This document shows positions 1 through 9,115 of a DNA stretch of 33,236 bases, piece by piece. The notes beneath the pieces were generated by a model that was given only the letters and a program-made list of their open reading frames with translations, was not told where the DNA came from and did not search any database. The stretch lies in assembly GCA_902574355.1 (NCBI GenBank), contig CACGNN010000012.1, forward strand, positions 1 to 33,236. The letters are read 5' to 3'. The stretch is from an uncultured SAR86 cluster bacterium (GTDB lineage Bacteria > Pseudomonadota > Gammaproteobacteria > Magnimaribacterales > Magnimaribacteraceae). Made by a program: the position numbers and the translations under genes. Numbering within the stretch: the first letter of the stretch is position 1; the number at the start of each line of letters is the position of its first letter.

Positions 1-2448
1 ATACTTACCCTAAATTCTTCCGAAATAGAGGTAAATCAATCTAGTTTACAAGATGCTCTTGATCTTAAGGCTGACTCCAAGGGACTTAAAATTGAAGTTG
101 AAGTTGGAACCCTTCCAACTACGGCTCAGACAATTGATTTTAAAGGCAAACTTATTGACGGAAATAATGCAACTCTTGACACAGGAGAAAGAGGTATTGA
201 AATCCAATTTCAAGCTCTTGTTGATCCAACCAAAGAAGTTGGAGCATTTAATTATGTATATGTACCTGCTTCATCCGATATTACTGTCATTTATACTGGA
301 GAGGATGGAACTACAACGAGTTCAACTGTCACACATAGTGGAAATATGGTCTCGGTGGAAACCTCATCAACAGGTGTTCCTAAATTTGTTGTTGACTTCA
401 CTGAAATATTTGCAAAAGGGATACCTGAAACAAATCTAAGTACGTACTTCACTACAGCAACTGCAAGTCAAGGCAACTACTATATGGAGCTTGATTTTAC
501 TGGAGCAACTTTAACTACCTCTGCAGGTGAATCATTTAATAAAGTAGTTGCTCCTTTTAAAGTAGCATCTACCACCACGCCTGTAGTTTATTTCGAAGAT
601 ATAACAGTATCTGAAGCAGAAGGGTGGAATCAAGTAGAGTTAAAACTGAGTAAACCCGCAACTGAAACTTTTACATTAGAGTATAGCCTGGATAGCTCCG
701 GGACAGCTACTCAAAGTGATGATTTCTGGTGGTGGTCAGATGAGACTGGGTATAGATCTGTAACATTTGTTGAAGGACAAAGTACGGCTGTAATAAATGT
801 AGATGTTAGAAATGATTCGCTCACAGAAAGCGATGAAACTCTTGTATTTGCTATAAGAATTGCTTCCAGTTCAGAAAATAAAGTAGTACTGCCTAAGAAT
901 CTTATTACAGTAACAATAGAGGATGATGAGAGTTCTTCATCAATTGATCTGGATGCAGTAGTAGATAAAATGTTAACAAAACTTTCTACTACACTTTCTG
1001 CGGAACTAAAAACTTTAACTGATGCTAATTCAGCTGATTTAAGTTCTACCTCAACTACTTTTACAGATATATTGCTAAGTAATTCTGATATATCTGATAT
1101 AACTTCTTATCTAAGTGGAGAGATTTCAGAGGATATTACTCTTTATTCTCCTATCACTAAAGCTGTAATGGATCTTGTCAATACATATGTAACAGCTGTA
1201 AGGGGACCATCTGGAATAAGAGAATCTTTAAAGATAGATGGTTCAGAAATGGCTAAAGATTTTGCCGCTTTAGCCGTTGGTTTTGATACGTTAAATCTAT
1301 CAGAGTTTACTTCTACCGCAAGTGCAGATCTCAATACTGCCTTGGTCAATGATATCTATACTGATTCTGGCTTTAAATATAATGGAGCCACTACGGCAAT
1401 GCCTGCTATGGGATTAGTATATGACAGAACCATAGATTCAGATTCATCTGCATATGCAGACTTGCTTTTTCCAACTGGAGAGGGACTTAGAGATACAACT
1501 TATGAGCAAAATTCGGTCACTTTCTCAAATGGTACCAGTGGTAATGATACTGTGAATCTCGATAGCGCGAACACAAATACACTTTATCAGGGATTTGCAG
1601 GTGATGATGACATTACAATTTCCGATGATAATAGCAGCTATATGATTTACGGTGGCGCAGGTAACGACATTATAAAAGAGATTAATAACTCAGGTTATAC
1701 CTCACTTATAGATGGCGGTGCTGGAAATGATATTTTGTACTCTAATTCTCATCATCAACTTAAAATGACTGGTGGTGATGGAAATGATGTCTTCGTCATA
1801 GAATACGATACAGGCTGGAGATGGGATTCTGGTAGTTCATTTAATGGTAATGACAACAATGGAGATTCAACTCTTAATTTTGATGAATACTATAGTATCC
1901 AAGGTGTTGTGACAGACTTCCAAGATAGTTCAGATAAGATTGGACTCCGAGGATCAGATTGGTCTGGTAAAACTATTGTTGTTCAACAAGGAACGGGGAC
2001 AATGTCCAATCATACTTTCCTTTTAACTGGAGCTGCAGAAAGAGGTGGAGATAGTGATTACCAGTATTGGTTAATTTTATGGAATACAACTGCATCTAGT
2101 ATTACATCCGATGATTTTGTTCTTGTTGATACTAACTATGCCACTTCTTCACTTTCTGGTGTCACAATCAGTACTGATATTTCAGATGCAGGTTTAGAGA
2201 GCGAAGATAGTGCTCTTGATTCTGGGAATGATGATATAGAAAATGCCTTTTATGTTACTGGATTAGTAGATGATTCTCCTGGTTTTCAATTTGGTAACTT
2301 AGATAATCCTGATCCTGTATTAGAAGTTGCCAATATTGGTGATTTATTTTCAAATCAAGATATAGATATTCCTTCAGAAGATAATAGCATTTCTATTATT
2401 GACGAAATATACGAAGAAGAAATCTTGATTCCTATTGATATAGTGTAG
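1..2448 (+). CDS. RTX / Calx-beta secreted protein, 5' end outside window
   Basis: The reading frame is open from base 1, so the gene starts left of the window; the first in-frame ATG, at 346, is internal. At least 815 residues are visible. About bases 580-930 encode a Calx-beta-like domain ending in an IEDDE motif. A roughly 200-residue Ser/Thr/Asp-rich, partly helical stretch that I do not recognise follows (about 940-1530). Bases 1531-1803 encode five RTX-type calcium-binding nonapeptides (GTSGNDTVN, GFAGDDDIT, GGAGNDIIK, GGAGNDILY, GGDGNDVFV). The C-terminus is acidic with a hydrophobic tail (EEEILIPIDIV), as expected for an uncleaved type I secretion signal. A TolC/ABC/HlyD set lies directly downstream, so this is probably its substrate: an exported, calcium-folded adhesin or surface protein. 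No enzymatic domain is visible, though one could lie in the missing N-terminus. Confidence 0.88.
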   Translation: MLTLNSSEIEVNQSSLQDALDLKADSKGLKIEVEVGTLPTTAQTIDFKGKLIDGNNATLDTGERGIEIQFQALVDPTKEVGAFNYVYVPASSDITVIYTGEDGTTTSSTVTHSGNMVSVETSSTGVPKFVVDFTEIFAKGIPETNLSTYFTTATASQGNYYMELDFTGATLTTSAGESFNKVVAPFKVASTTTPVVYFEDITVSEAEGWNQVELKLSKPATETFTLEYSLDSSGTATQSDDFWWWSDETGYRSVTFVEGQSTAVINVDVRNDSLTESDETLVFAIRIASSSENKVVLPKNLITVTIEDDESSSSIDLDAVVDKMLTKLSTTLSAELKTLTDANSADLSSTSTTFTDILLSNSDISDITSYLSGEISEDITLYSPITKAVMDLVNTYVTAVRGPSGIRESLKIDGSEMAKDFAALAVGFDTLNLSEFTSTASADLNTALVNDIYTDSGFKYNGATTAMPAMGLVYDRTIDSDSSAYADLLFPTGEGLRDTTYEQNSVTFSNGTSGNDTVNLDSANTNTLYQGFAGDDDITISDDNSSYMIYGGAGNDIIKEINNSGYTSLIDGGAGNDILYSNSHHQLKMTGGDGNDVFVIEYDTGWRWDSGSSFNGNDNNGDSTLNFDEYYSIQGVVTDFQDSSDKIGLRGSDWSGKTIVVQQGTGTMSNHTFLLTGAAERGGDSDYQYWLILWNTTASSITSDDFVLVDTNYATSSLSGVTISTDISDAGLESEDSALDSGNDDIENAFYVTGLVDDSPGFQFGNLDNPDPVLEVANIGDLFSNQDIDIPSEDNSISIIDEIYEEEILIPIDIV

Positions 2449-2457
2449 GAAATTTTT

Positions 2458-3558
2458 TTGAAAAAACTGATTATATTATTAGGGCTGCTTATGCAGCCCT
2501 TACTGTTTCATGCATCTGAATTTCAATCACTTGAAAACATACTTGCTAATAGATTTGATAATCAATTTATAGTTGGCATTTCTCATAGTAGATTTGATCA
2601 ATCTCTTGATATTCTTAACTACGCAGATAAGTTAGAGTCCACAAAACCTAAAGAAGCATTAACAGACAGTTATTATCTTGGATATCAATTTGATAAATGG
2701 AAGCTTTCTTTTGAGTCTAATGAGTCTTCAGGCGAAGTGGAAAGGGCCTCTCAACCCAAATCTGTTAAAACTGATGTTAACACCGAAACTCTTACTATTT
2801 CTTATGATGTACTAGAGAATAAAAATAATTATTTAGAGATGGGATTTATTCTTAGAGACGAAGACCAAGATCCAGTAACAATAGATTGTTATGCTTTTGG
2901 TGAAACTGTTATTGGGGGTTCGTGCAGTGAGGCAGAATTAAATGTTTTAAATAGTGAAGTCTATAGAACAAGCGGAGAACTAATTTATGAGCCTGTACTT
3001 AGAACATCAGGAAATTCTAAATCTCAAGGTATTTATATAAGATTATCTTCTAAGTCATTGGGTTTATTGAATTTTAATCATACTTTTTCCTTAAAAACCT
3101 CAGAGATTAATCAAGACTTTACTTCATCTATTTTAAATACCTCTGATTCTTTCATTAGAGGATTAACAGTAGACAATAGGAATGCCGGTGAATTGTTAGA
3201 TCAATTTAAGGCTCAATTACCCCAAACAACTCCTTGGAAAGAAAATTCATTTAAATATTCCGTAAGTAATCTAATAGCAGTTGGCGAGAATTTTGCTATT
3301 TCCGGGATGTATAGCTTCATAAAAGTTAAAAGAAAGGATTATTTAAATAACCCTGTTAAAAAAGACTATACTGATAATCATCTCTTTGACTTATCACTCT
3401 TTTATTCCGTGAGCGAATATAGTCTTCTTTATTTAAAATTATCTGCTTCCTCAAATTATCTCTTAGGAGAAAATCCTTTAGCCTATAATAGAAGGTCAAA
3501 TCATTTATTTGATCATCCCTATGGCCAGATAAATGCTGGTTTAATAATAAACTTTTAA
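2458..3558 (+). CDS. Putative outer-membrane beta-barrel protein of the secretion operon
   Basis: I do not recognise the family. The 366-residue protein starts at a TTG codon 9 bases after the RTX stop, with AGGA placed correctly upstream, and the next residues (KKLIILLGLLMQPLLF) form a clear Sec signal peptide, which supports this start. The mature part alternates polar and hydrophobic residues in short strands (for example YYLGYQFDKWKLSFES and FDLSLFYSVSEYSLLYLKL) and ends in Phe (AGLIINF), the usual C-terminal signature of an outer-membrane barrel. It has two cysteines near residues 142 and 157 that could form a loop disulphide. Its place between the RTX substrate and the TolC-like gene suggests a role in surface display, anchoring or release of the RTX protein. 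That role is inference only. Confidence 0.7.
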   Translation: MKKLIILLGLLMQPLLFHASEFQSLENILANRFDNQFIVGISHSRFDQSLDILNYADKLESTKPKEALTDSYYLGYQFDKWKLSFESNESSGEVERASQPKSVKTDVNTETLTISYDVLENKNNYLEMGFILRDEDQDPVTIDCYAFGETVIGGSCSEAELNVLNSEVYRTSGELIYEPVLRTSGNSKSQGIYIRLSSKSLGLLNFNHTFSLKTSEINQDFTSSILNTSDSFIRGLTVDNRNAGELLDQFKAQLPQTTPWKENSFKYSVSNLIAVGENFAISGMYSFIKVKRKDYLNNPVKKDYTDNHLFDLSLFYSVSEYSLLYLKLSASSNYLLGENPLAYNRRSNHLFDHPYGQINAGLIINF

Positions 3559-3566
3559 TTAAATTC

Positions 3567-4892
3567 ATGAAATCTTTCATAGCAATCTTTGCAATGGCTT
3601 TTTTAAGTAATGCTCTGCATAGTGATGACTTACTAGATCCGTACATGAATTCATCAGAATACAGTGTTTTTATAGCACAAGTTAGTGATGCAGTAAGTGA
3701 TCATCCTGAATACCTATCATCGCTAGATTCTTTAAAAGCAGCGGCTGCAAATCTGAAAGGTAGTAAGGCGAATTTATTACCACAAATCAGGTTGATAGTA
3801 GATTCTAATAATCAGTTAGATAAAAGCTTCGAAGATGGTGCAAATAATCTATTTGAAAAATCAAGATCAGACCACAAGACCGATGCAACTATTACTATTA
3901 GCCAGCTTTTATATGATTTTGGAGCAACTAGAAGTGACATATCAAAGTCAGAAGCTTTATTTGACGCAAAGAGAGCTGAACTTTCAACTACAATTTTGGA
4001 TCTTATTTACAGATCAGTAATCAGCTACATAAATGTTTCTGCTTACACAATTTTCACCGATACCATAAATGAGTCTTATAAGAGGCACACCGCTATTAAA
4101 GAAAGAATTCAACAGAAAGTAGAAGGTGGTTTATCTGCTCCTAGAGAACTAAGTAGAGCGGTTGCTAGAGAAGCGGAAGCTTATGCTAAGCTAATAACTG
4201 TAAGACAAAATTTAAGTAAAGCGATATCAGAGTATAGGGTTTATTTTCCAACAAATGAACTTCCAAAAAAACTTCCGCCAGAGAATTTAAATATACAATT
4301 TAGAACTTTAGAAGAATCTAGAAACTTAATGATGTCAAATAATCCTAATATTCTTAGAGCATTAAGTTCGTTAGAAGCATCTATCTATAATGCTCAAAAG
4401 GTTCAGAGTGAATCTCTTCCTAGATTAGATTTAGAAGTTCGGGGCAGTCAATATAATCTATCTGACCAGTCCGATGAATATGATGTTTATTCAGGACTAA
4501 ATCTCTCATATGATCTTTATACAGGTGGCAAGAATAGAGCATTAAAAGAACAGGCGAGAGCTGAATCAAGCGCTTATATGAATAACAAAGATGCAATTAT
4601 TAGAAAAATTGAGGCTGAGATGAGTAATTCTCTCCAAAACATCAAACTTATTCCGAGTAATATACAAGCCTATCAAAACGCTTACAAAGCAAATAAACAG
4701 TCACAATATTATGCAAACGAACAATTTCAAACTTCTAATGTACTGCTATTAGATCTCCTCCAAACTGAAAGAGACTTTTTAGAATCCTCTCAAGCACTTT
4801 TAGAAGCTATAAGGTCGTCCCAAATTGAGAGATATTCTTATACGAAACTTACCGGAGAGCTAGGATCTGAATTTGAATTAAGGGTGAATTAA
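3567..4892 (+). CDS. TolC-family outer-membrane channel of type I secretion
   Basis: A 441-residue protein with signal peptide MKSFIAIFAMAFLSNALHS, of usual TolC/LapE length. Two homologous halves of long amphipathic helices are visible. The first contains GSKANLLPQIRL and the second QSESLPRLDLEV, the paired 'LPQ/LPRL' strand entries typical of outer-membrane efflux proteins; each is followed by barrel strands (TDATITISQLLYDFG and YSGLNLSYDLYTGG). The C-terminal LLLDLLQTERDFLES helix is also characteristic. It should form the trimeric exit duct for the RTX protein. It begins 8 bases after the previous stop with no obvious Shine-Dalgarno sequence, which suggests translational coupling, and its stop overlaps the ABC gene start (TAATG at 4890-4894). 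Confidence 0.9.
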   Translation: MKSFIAIFAMAFLSNALHSDDLLDPYMNSSEYSVFIAQVSDAVSDHPEYLSSLDSLKAAAANLKGSKANLLPQIRLIVDSNNQLDKSFEDGANNLFEKSRSDHKTDATITISQLLYDFGATRSDISKSEALFDAKRAELSTTILDLIYRSVISYINVSAYTIFTDTINESYKRHTAIKERIQQKVEGGLSAPRELSRAVAREAEAYAKLITVRQNLSKAISEYRVYFPTNELPKKLPPENLNIQFRTLEESRNLMMSNNPNILRALSSLEASIYNAQKVQSESLPRLDLEVRGSQYNLSDQSDEYDVYSGLNLSYDLYTGGKNRALKEQARAESSAYMNNKDAIIRKIEAEMSNSLQNIKLIPSNIQAYQNAYKANKQSQYYANEQFQTSNVLLLDLLQTERDFLESSQALLEAIRSSQIERYSYTKLTGELGSEFELRVN

Positions 4893-6593
4893 TGAAACTT
4901 ATAGATCACTGGTTTTGGTCTGCTTTTTTAGAAAATAAACAGACATACTACAAAGTTATGTTGGCGGCTACACTTGTTAATTTTATGTCTGTAGGAAGTT
5001 CTATTTTTATCATGGTTGTATACGATAGAGTCCTTCCTAATTCTGCTTATGAATCTCTCTATGCACTAACGATAGGAATGGCTTTAGTAATTATTTTTGA
5101 TTTTGTTTTGAAGATGCTAAAAACCTATTTCATTGACTATGCTGGCGAATATGTTGATAAGAATGTTGGAGATACTATTTTCAATAGATTACTTGATGCG
5201 CCTACAGCAGTTGTAACTGGACCTGTTGGAGCAACTGCTAATACTTTTAGAGAGTTTGACTCTGTAAGAGATTTTTTTACTTCTGCCACATTGTCTTTGA
5301 TTGTAGATATACCATTTATATTTTTATTTATTTTTGTTATTTATCTAATTGCCGGACCTTTGGCCTACATACCACTAGTTGCTGTTCCAGTAGTTTTGCT
5401 AATAGGGATTTTAATTCAGCCTTTCCTTGCCAGAGTAAGTGAAGATTTGGGTCAACACAATCAAGAAAAACAGTCAGTACTTGTGGAGACAATAACAGGT
5501 ATTGAATCAATCAAGGTTTTAGGTGGAGGAGACCTCGTTAAAGAAAGATGGAAAGATGCAGCAACTAAACAATCAAGTCGTAGTAGATTATCACGAGCTT
5601 TAGCACAAATAGCTGTCAATTCCGCTCAATCTGCTCAACAAATCTGTTTAGTGGGGATAGTTTTTTATGGTGTTTTTCTTGTTTCAGAGGGAACAGTGAG
5701 TATGGGGGGAATGGTTGCAGCGGTCTTGTTGTCTTCAAGGACACTTGCACCGTTGGCGCAAATAGCAAATTTATTCGGTAGAGCTAATAATGCCAAAACT
5801 TCTTATAAAAGACTTGCGTCCTTTATGGAAGAAACACAAGAAGATGATGTCTCAGAAAAAAATAAAGGTGCAATTAGAAGAGAAAGGCTTGGAAGTATAG
5901 AATTTAAAGATACAACATACAGATATCCTGAAGCAGACATAGATACTCTAAGAAATATTAACCTATCTGTGAATGAAGGTGAGAAGGTAGCTATATTAGG
6001 CAGAAATGGCTCAGGTAAAAGCACTTTAATGAAACTTGCATCTGGCCTTTTCAAGGCCTCAGATGGCCTTGTTATGTATGATGGTGCTGATATCAAGCAA
6101 CTTCATACAGATGATCTTTCAAGATCTATTGGTATCGTATTACAGGATGTTCAATTATTCTCTGGATCCATTAGGGAAAATATTACCATGGGAAGAAAGG
6201 ATATTAATCAAGATGACTTGATTAATGCAGGAAAGCTCTCAGGATTAGATGATTTTGTCTCAAAAATACCGGGTGGATACGATCTGCAGCTATCAGATGG
6301 TGGTAAAGGCCTATCAGGTGGCCAAAGACAATCTATAGCTCTGGCAAGAGCCATCGTACATAAACCCTCGCATTTTATTTTCGATGAGCCAACATCAGCT
6401 ATGGATATGAACGCTGAAAATATTTTTTATCAGTCAGATGAGTTCAATAATGCAAGATTCTACGATGCTCATTGTTACTCATAGAATGCCTCTTTTAAAT
6501 CTTGTGGATAGAATAATAGTAATGAATGAAGGTCAAATTGTTGAAGATGGTCCAAAGGAAGAGATAATCAATAAACTTAATCAACCAAGATAA
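4892..6593 (+). CDS. Type I secretion ABC transporter (permease-ATPase), frameshifted near the 3' end
   Basis: This is an LapB/PrtD-like exporter half-transporter. About residues 1-300 hold six membrane segments, starting at the HWFW motif. Walker A is GRNGSGKST (370-378), the signature LSGGQ (474-478) and Walker B FIFDE (495-499). The uninterrupted frame stops at 6484 after a non-homologous tail. The expected H-loop (LIVTHRM, bases 6468-6488) and the usual VDRIIVM...DGPKEE ending are in the next frame, up to a TAA at 6591-6593. Removing one T from the T6 run at 6423-6428 restores a continuous protein of about 566 residues whose stop overlaps the next start (TAATG). A sequencing error or a recent slip is likely. 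It lacks the N-terminal C39 or C39-like domain found in many HlyB/LapB proteins, and the TolC gene leaves no room for one. Confidence 0.9.
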
Positions 6594-7531
6594 TGTTAAG
6601 TATGTTAAAAAATATATTTTCCACACCTAAACCTGATTTAATTTTATATGTAATACTTTTCTTCTTTATCACTTTCTTTGTATGGGCCGCGAATGCTGAA
6701 TTAGAAGAAGTTACTAGAGGAAATGGTAAGATTATAGCTTCTAGTAAATTACAGGTAATTCAAAATCTAGAAGGCGGAATTATTAATGAAATTGCAGTTA
6801 ACACGGGTGATAAAGTCAATAAGGGTGATTTATTAGTAAAACTTGATGAGACTAAATTTCTGGGAGATTTAAACTCTTCACAACAACAATTAAAATCTCT
6901 AGAGCAATCACTCATACTCCTTGAAGAAGAAAGGCTTATATTAGAACCATTGGTTGATAGTAATGTTGAGCCTCGAATCAACTTAATCCGACTATTACAA
7001 AGGATTTCAACCGCAGAATCAGAATATCAAGCAACATTAGATCAGATACCAAATCTGCAGGATAAACTCAAAAGAACTAATGTAATAGCTCCCATGGATG
7101 GGATAATCAATAGAATCTTGATTAATACTACTGGAGGTGTTGTTCAACCAGCTAGCCCAATTCTTGAGATGATTCCACTAAATGATGAGCTTATTCTTGA
7201 AGTAGAAGTATCTCCAATGGATATTGCTTACGTAATCAAAGGACAAAAGGCAATAGTTCAGCTCAGTGCATTTGATTTTGCTATATATGGTAGCTTAGAA
7301 GGTGAAGTGCTAAATGTAAGTGCTGACACTGTATCAAAAGATGATGGATCTACCTGGTATGTATGTTTAGTAAGTATTCCTTCAGATGGAATAACTAGTA
7401 TGTCTAGAGAGTTACAGCTTCTTCCTGGCATGCAGGCAACAGTGAATATTGTGAGCGGTAGTAAAACAATTTTAAAATATTTACTACAACCTGTTACCAA
7501 TATAAAAAATAAAGCATTCAGAGAAAGATGA
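6593..7531 (+). CDS. HlyD-family membrane fusion protein of type I secretion (short form)
   Basis: The periplasmic adaptor linking the ABC exporter to the TolC-like channel. It is 312 residues, clearly shorter than the roughly 430-470 of most HlyD/LapC proteins. Residues 1-15 are cytoplasmic and 16-33 form one membrane helix. About 40-85 are the first lipoyl half (GNGKIIAS, NLEGGIINEI, GDKVNKGDLLVKLD). About 87-161 are a short coiled-coil hairpin. The second lipoyl half follows (VIAPMDGIINR), then the beta-barrel domain and the typical ending LLQP...NKAFRER. All domains are present, so the shortness lies in the hairpin. The start overlaps the frame-corrected ABC stop, and the stop overlaps the next gene (ATGA at 7528-7531). 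Confidence 0.9.
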   Translation: MLSMLKNIFSTPKPDLILYVILFFFITFFVWAANAELEEVTRGNGKIIASSKLQVIQNLEGGIINEIAVNTGDKVNKGDLLVKLDETKFLGDLNSSQQQLKSLEQSLILLEEERLILEPLVDSNVEPRINLIRLLQRISTAESEYQATLDQIPNLQDKLKRTNVIAPMDGIINRILINTTGGVVQPASPILEMIPLNDELILEVEVSPMDIAYVIKGQKAIVQLSAFDFAIYGSLEGEVLNVSADTVSKDDGSTWYVCLVSIPSDGITSMSRELQLLPGMQATVNIVSGSKTILKYLLQPVTNIKNKAFRER

Positions 7532-8484
7532 TCCAGAACTTTTGGAAGTATATATTAATAACTTTTTTATTTTCGGCGAATTTAAAAAGTACAGAGTACG
7601 AAATAACAATTTTAGCTACTAATATTGCTAATTTTGGAGGAATAGGGGAATGGAGTTTTTCTGCACTCCTGGAAAGCGATCAAGAATCTATCTTATTCGA
7701 TACAGGGTTTGATGAAAATACTGTTCTTCATAACGCAAACCTATTAAAAAAAGATCTAAGCAAAGTTGAAAAAGTCATACTTAGTCATTTTCATGGAGAT
7801 CATACAGGTGGATTAATCAAACTTAGAAAAACATATATGAATTCCAATCCTAAAGCTTTTAGTGACGTTTACGTTGCAGAAGGTTTTTTTGATCAAAGAT
7901 TTAATGAACTCGGTGAACTAAGAGGATTTATTGGTGGTTTTAATAAAGTATCTGACTTCAAGGAAAAGGCAGAAAATTTAGGAATCAATTTTATAGTTAT
8001 TGATGAAGCTTACGAACTAGCTCCAAATTTAGTACTTTCTGGTCCTGTTGAAAGAATTTTTGAAAGAGTAGTTGTTTCTCCTGGTTTTTATTTAAAAGAA
8101 AATGGTGTATTAGTTGATGATCTATTGAAGGATGATCAGTCTTTGGGAATTAAAACTGATAAAGGTTGGTACATGATGTCCGGTTGTGGGCATGCAGGAA
8201 TGATGAATACCGCTCATAAATTTCTACAAATTGAAAATAAAAATATATTTGGTGCAATAGGAGGCTTTCATCTATTCAGATCTTCAGAAGAGGATATTAG
8301 TAAAACTGCTAAATCACTGAAAAAGTTCGGTCTTAAGCAATTAGTTGGTGGACACTGCACAGGTATACATGCAGCAAGGACTATAGCAGACATAGCTTCA
8401 ATTTCTAAAGAAAACTTATCTCACGGAGCTATAGGAACGGTTGTTACAAAAAATCTAAAAATAGTAAGAAGCTCAGTTGAATAA
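7528..8484 (+). CDS. Exported metallo-beta-lactamase-fold hydrolase (COG1237-like)
   Basis: A 318-residue MBL-fold protein with a probable N-terminal signal peptide (WKYILITFLFSANLKS). The metal-binding motif is HFHGDH (His87, His89, Asp91, His92). GCGH (His222), GGFH (His248) and GGHCTG (His276) follow. This set matches the COG1237 group, often named after dihydropterin-aminobenzene phosphate synthases of archaeal type, but that annotation is seldom tested and the true substrate is unknown. Its start overlaps the HlyD stop and its stop overlaps the next start (TAATG at 8482-8486), so it is translationally coupled to the secretion genes. Export to the periplasm would place it beside the secretion machinery. 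The fold is certain; the function is not. Confidence 0.85.
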   Translation: MIQNFWKYILITFLFSANLKSTEYEITILATNIANFGGIGEWSFSALLESDQESILFDTGFDENTVLHNANLLKKDLSKVEKVILSHFHGDHTGGLIKLRKTYMNSNPKAFSDVYVAEGFFDQRFNELGELRGFIGGFNKVSDFKEKAENLGINFIVIDEAYELAPNLVLSGPVERIFERVVVSPGFYLKENGVLVDDLLKDDQSLGIKTDKGWYMMSGCGHAGMMNTAHKFLQIENKNIFGAIGGFHLFRSSEEDISKTAKSLKKFGLKQLVGGHCTGIHAARTIADIASISKENLSHGAIGTVVTKNLKIVRSSVE

Positions 8485-9014
8485 TGATCGATAAAGATTT
8501 AATAATTTTGGTTGTTCAAATAATTGCTGCCCTAGGTGTGGTTGTTTCAGTGATATATCTTGGACTACAAATAAGACAACAAAATATAATTACTAAAGCT
8601 CAATTTGGTCATTCATTGACTCAAAGACTTTATGATAGATATTTTCAGACTTCTAAAGATCCTGAATATGCAAAATTTATGTCAAAAGATTGGTCTAAAC
8701 CTCTTGAAGATCCAGTAGATGGATGGCGTGTTTCCATGGCTATTCTTACTTATTTGGTTGATATATTTGATGTCTATGACAAGGTAGAGGCTGGATTAGT
8801 AGATCGAAGTCATCTAGATACTAGAATGAATACATTGAAGTTCGGTGTTATGAAAACTCCTGTAGCAAAGGGAACTTGGGCTAGTTGGAAGGTTACAAGA
8901 GATAAGAAATTCGTTGATTGGTTTGAAATGGAAATCTATGGAGACGAAGGCTTAAATGTAGACGAATTTAAGTCGGAAATTGGAAGGAAAGAATTAAACA
9001 CATACAGAGATTAA
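8484..9014 (+). CDS. Membrane-anchored protein of unknown function
   Basis: I do not recognise a named family. The 176-residue protein has one N-terminal membrane helix (about residues 6-28, LIILVVQIIAALGVVVSVIYLGL), then LQIRQQN and a soluble, mostly helical domain rich in Trp and charged residues (for example WASWKVTRDKKFVDWFE). Short proteins with a VIYLGLQIRQQN-like start are common hypotheticals in marine gammaproteobacteria, from memory. Charge distribution suggests the soluble domain faces the cytoplasm, but I would not insist on it. It is the last gene of the secretion operon, coupled to the MBL gene by a TAATG overlap and followed by a 101-base gap. No recognisable terminator follows it. 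Confidence 0.75.
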   Translation: MIDKDLIILVVQIIAALGVVVSVIYLGLQIRQQNIITKAQFGHSLTQRLYDRYFQTSKDPEYAKFMSKDWSKPLEDPVDGWRVSMAILTYLVDIFDVYDKVEAGLVDRSHLDTRMNTLKFGVMKTPVAKGTWASWKVTRDKKFVDWFEMEIYGDEGLNVDEFKSEIGRKELNTYRD

Positions 9015-9061
9015 ATATCTTTACCAGAATCCATCAGTTTCTTCTTTTATATATAGTTATT

Positions 9062-9091
9062 TTGATGACTAATAAGGGTTTGTAGTAAGAT
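9062..9091 (+). promoter_or_regulatory. Possible sigma-70 promoter for the propeller lipoprotein gene
   Basis: TTGATG (9062-9067) and TAAGAT (9086-9091) are separated by 18 bases and lie upstream of a strong ribosome site (AAAGGGGG, 9103-9110) before the GTG start at 9116. Each hexamer matches consensus at only four of six positions, so this is weak support in AT-rich DNA. Confidence 0.25.
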
Positions 9092-9115
9092 TAAAAAAAT
9101 TTAAAGGGGGCAAAA

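Noticed and set aside
346-348. ATG as start of the RTX protein
   Set aside because: The frame is open back to base 1 and encodes similar extracellular-type sequence, so the ATG is internal.
53-439. Open frame of 128 codons overlapping the RTX gene
   Set aside because: It is in another frame of a clear gene, has Leu-rich random composition and no ribosome site.
6423-6428. Programmed ribosomal frameshift in the ABC gene
   Set aside because: A T6 run has no stimulatory structure that I can see, and type I exporters are not known to use frameshifting; an indel is simpler. Read data could still reopen this.
9015-9115. Possible small gene or RNA in the gap after the secretion operon
   Set aside because: Only very short frames on either strand and no stable hairpin; it reads as a plain promoter region.
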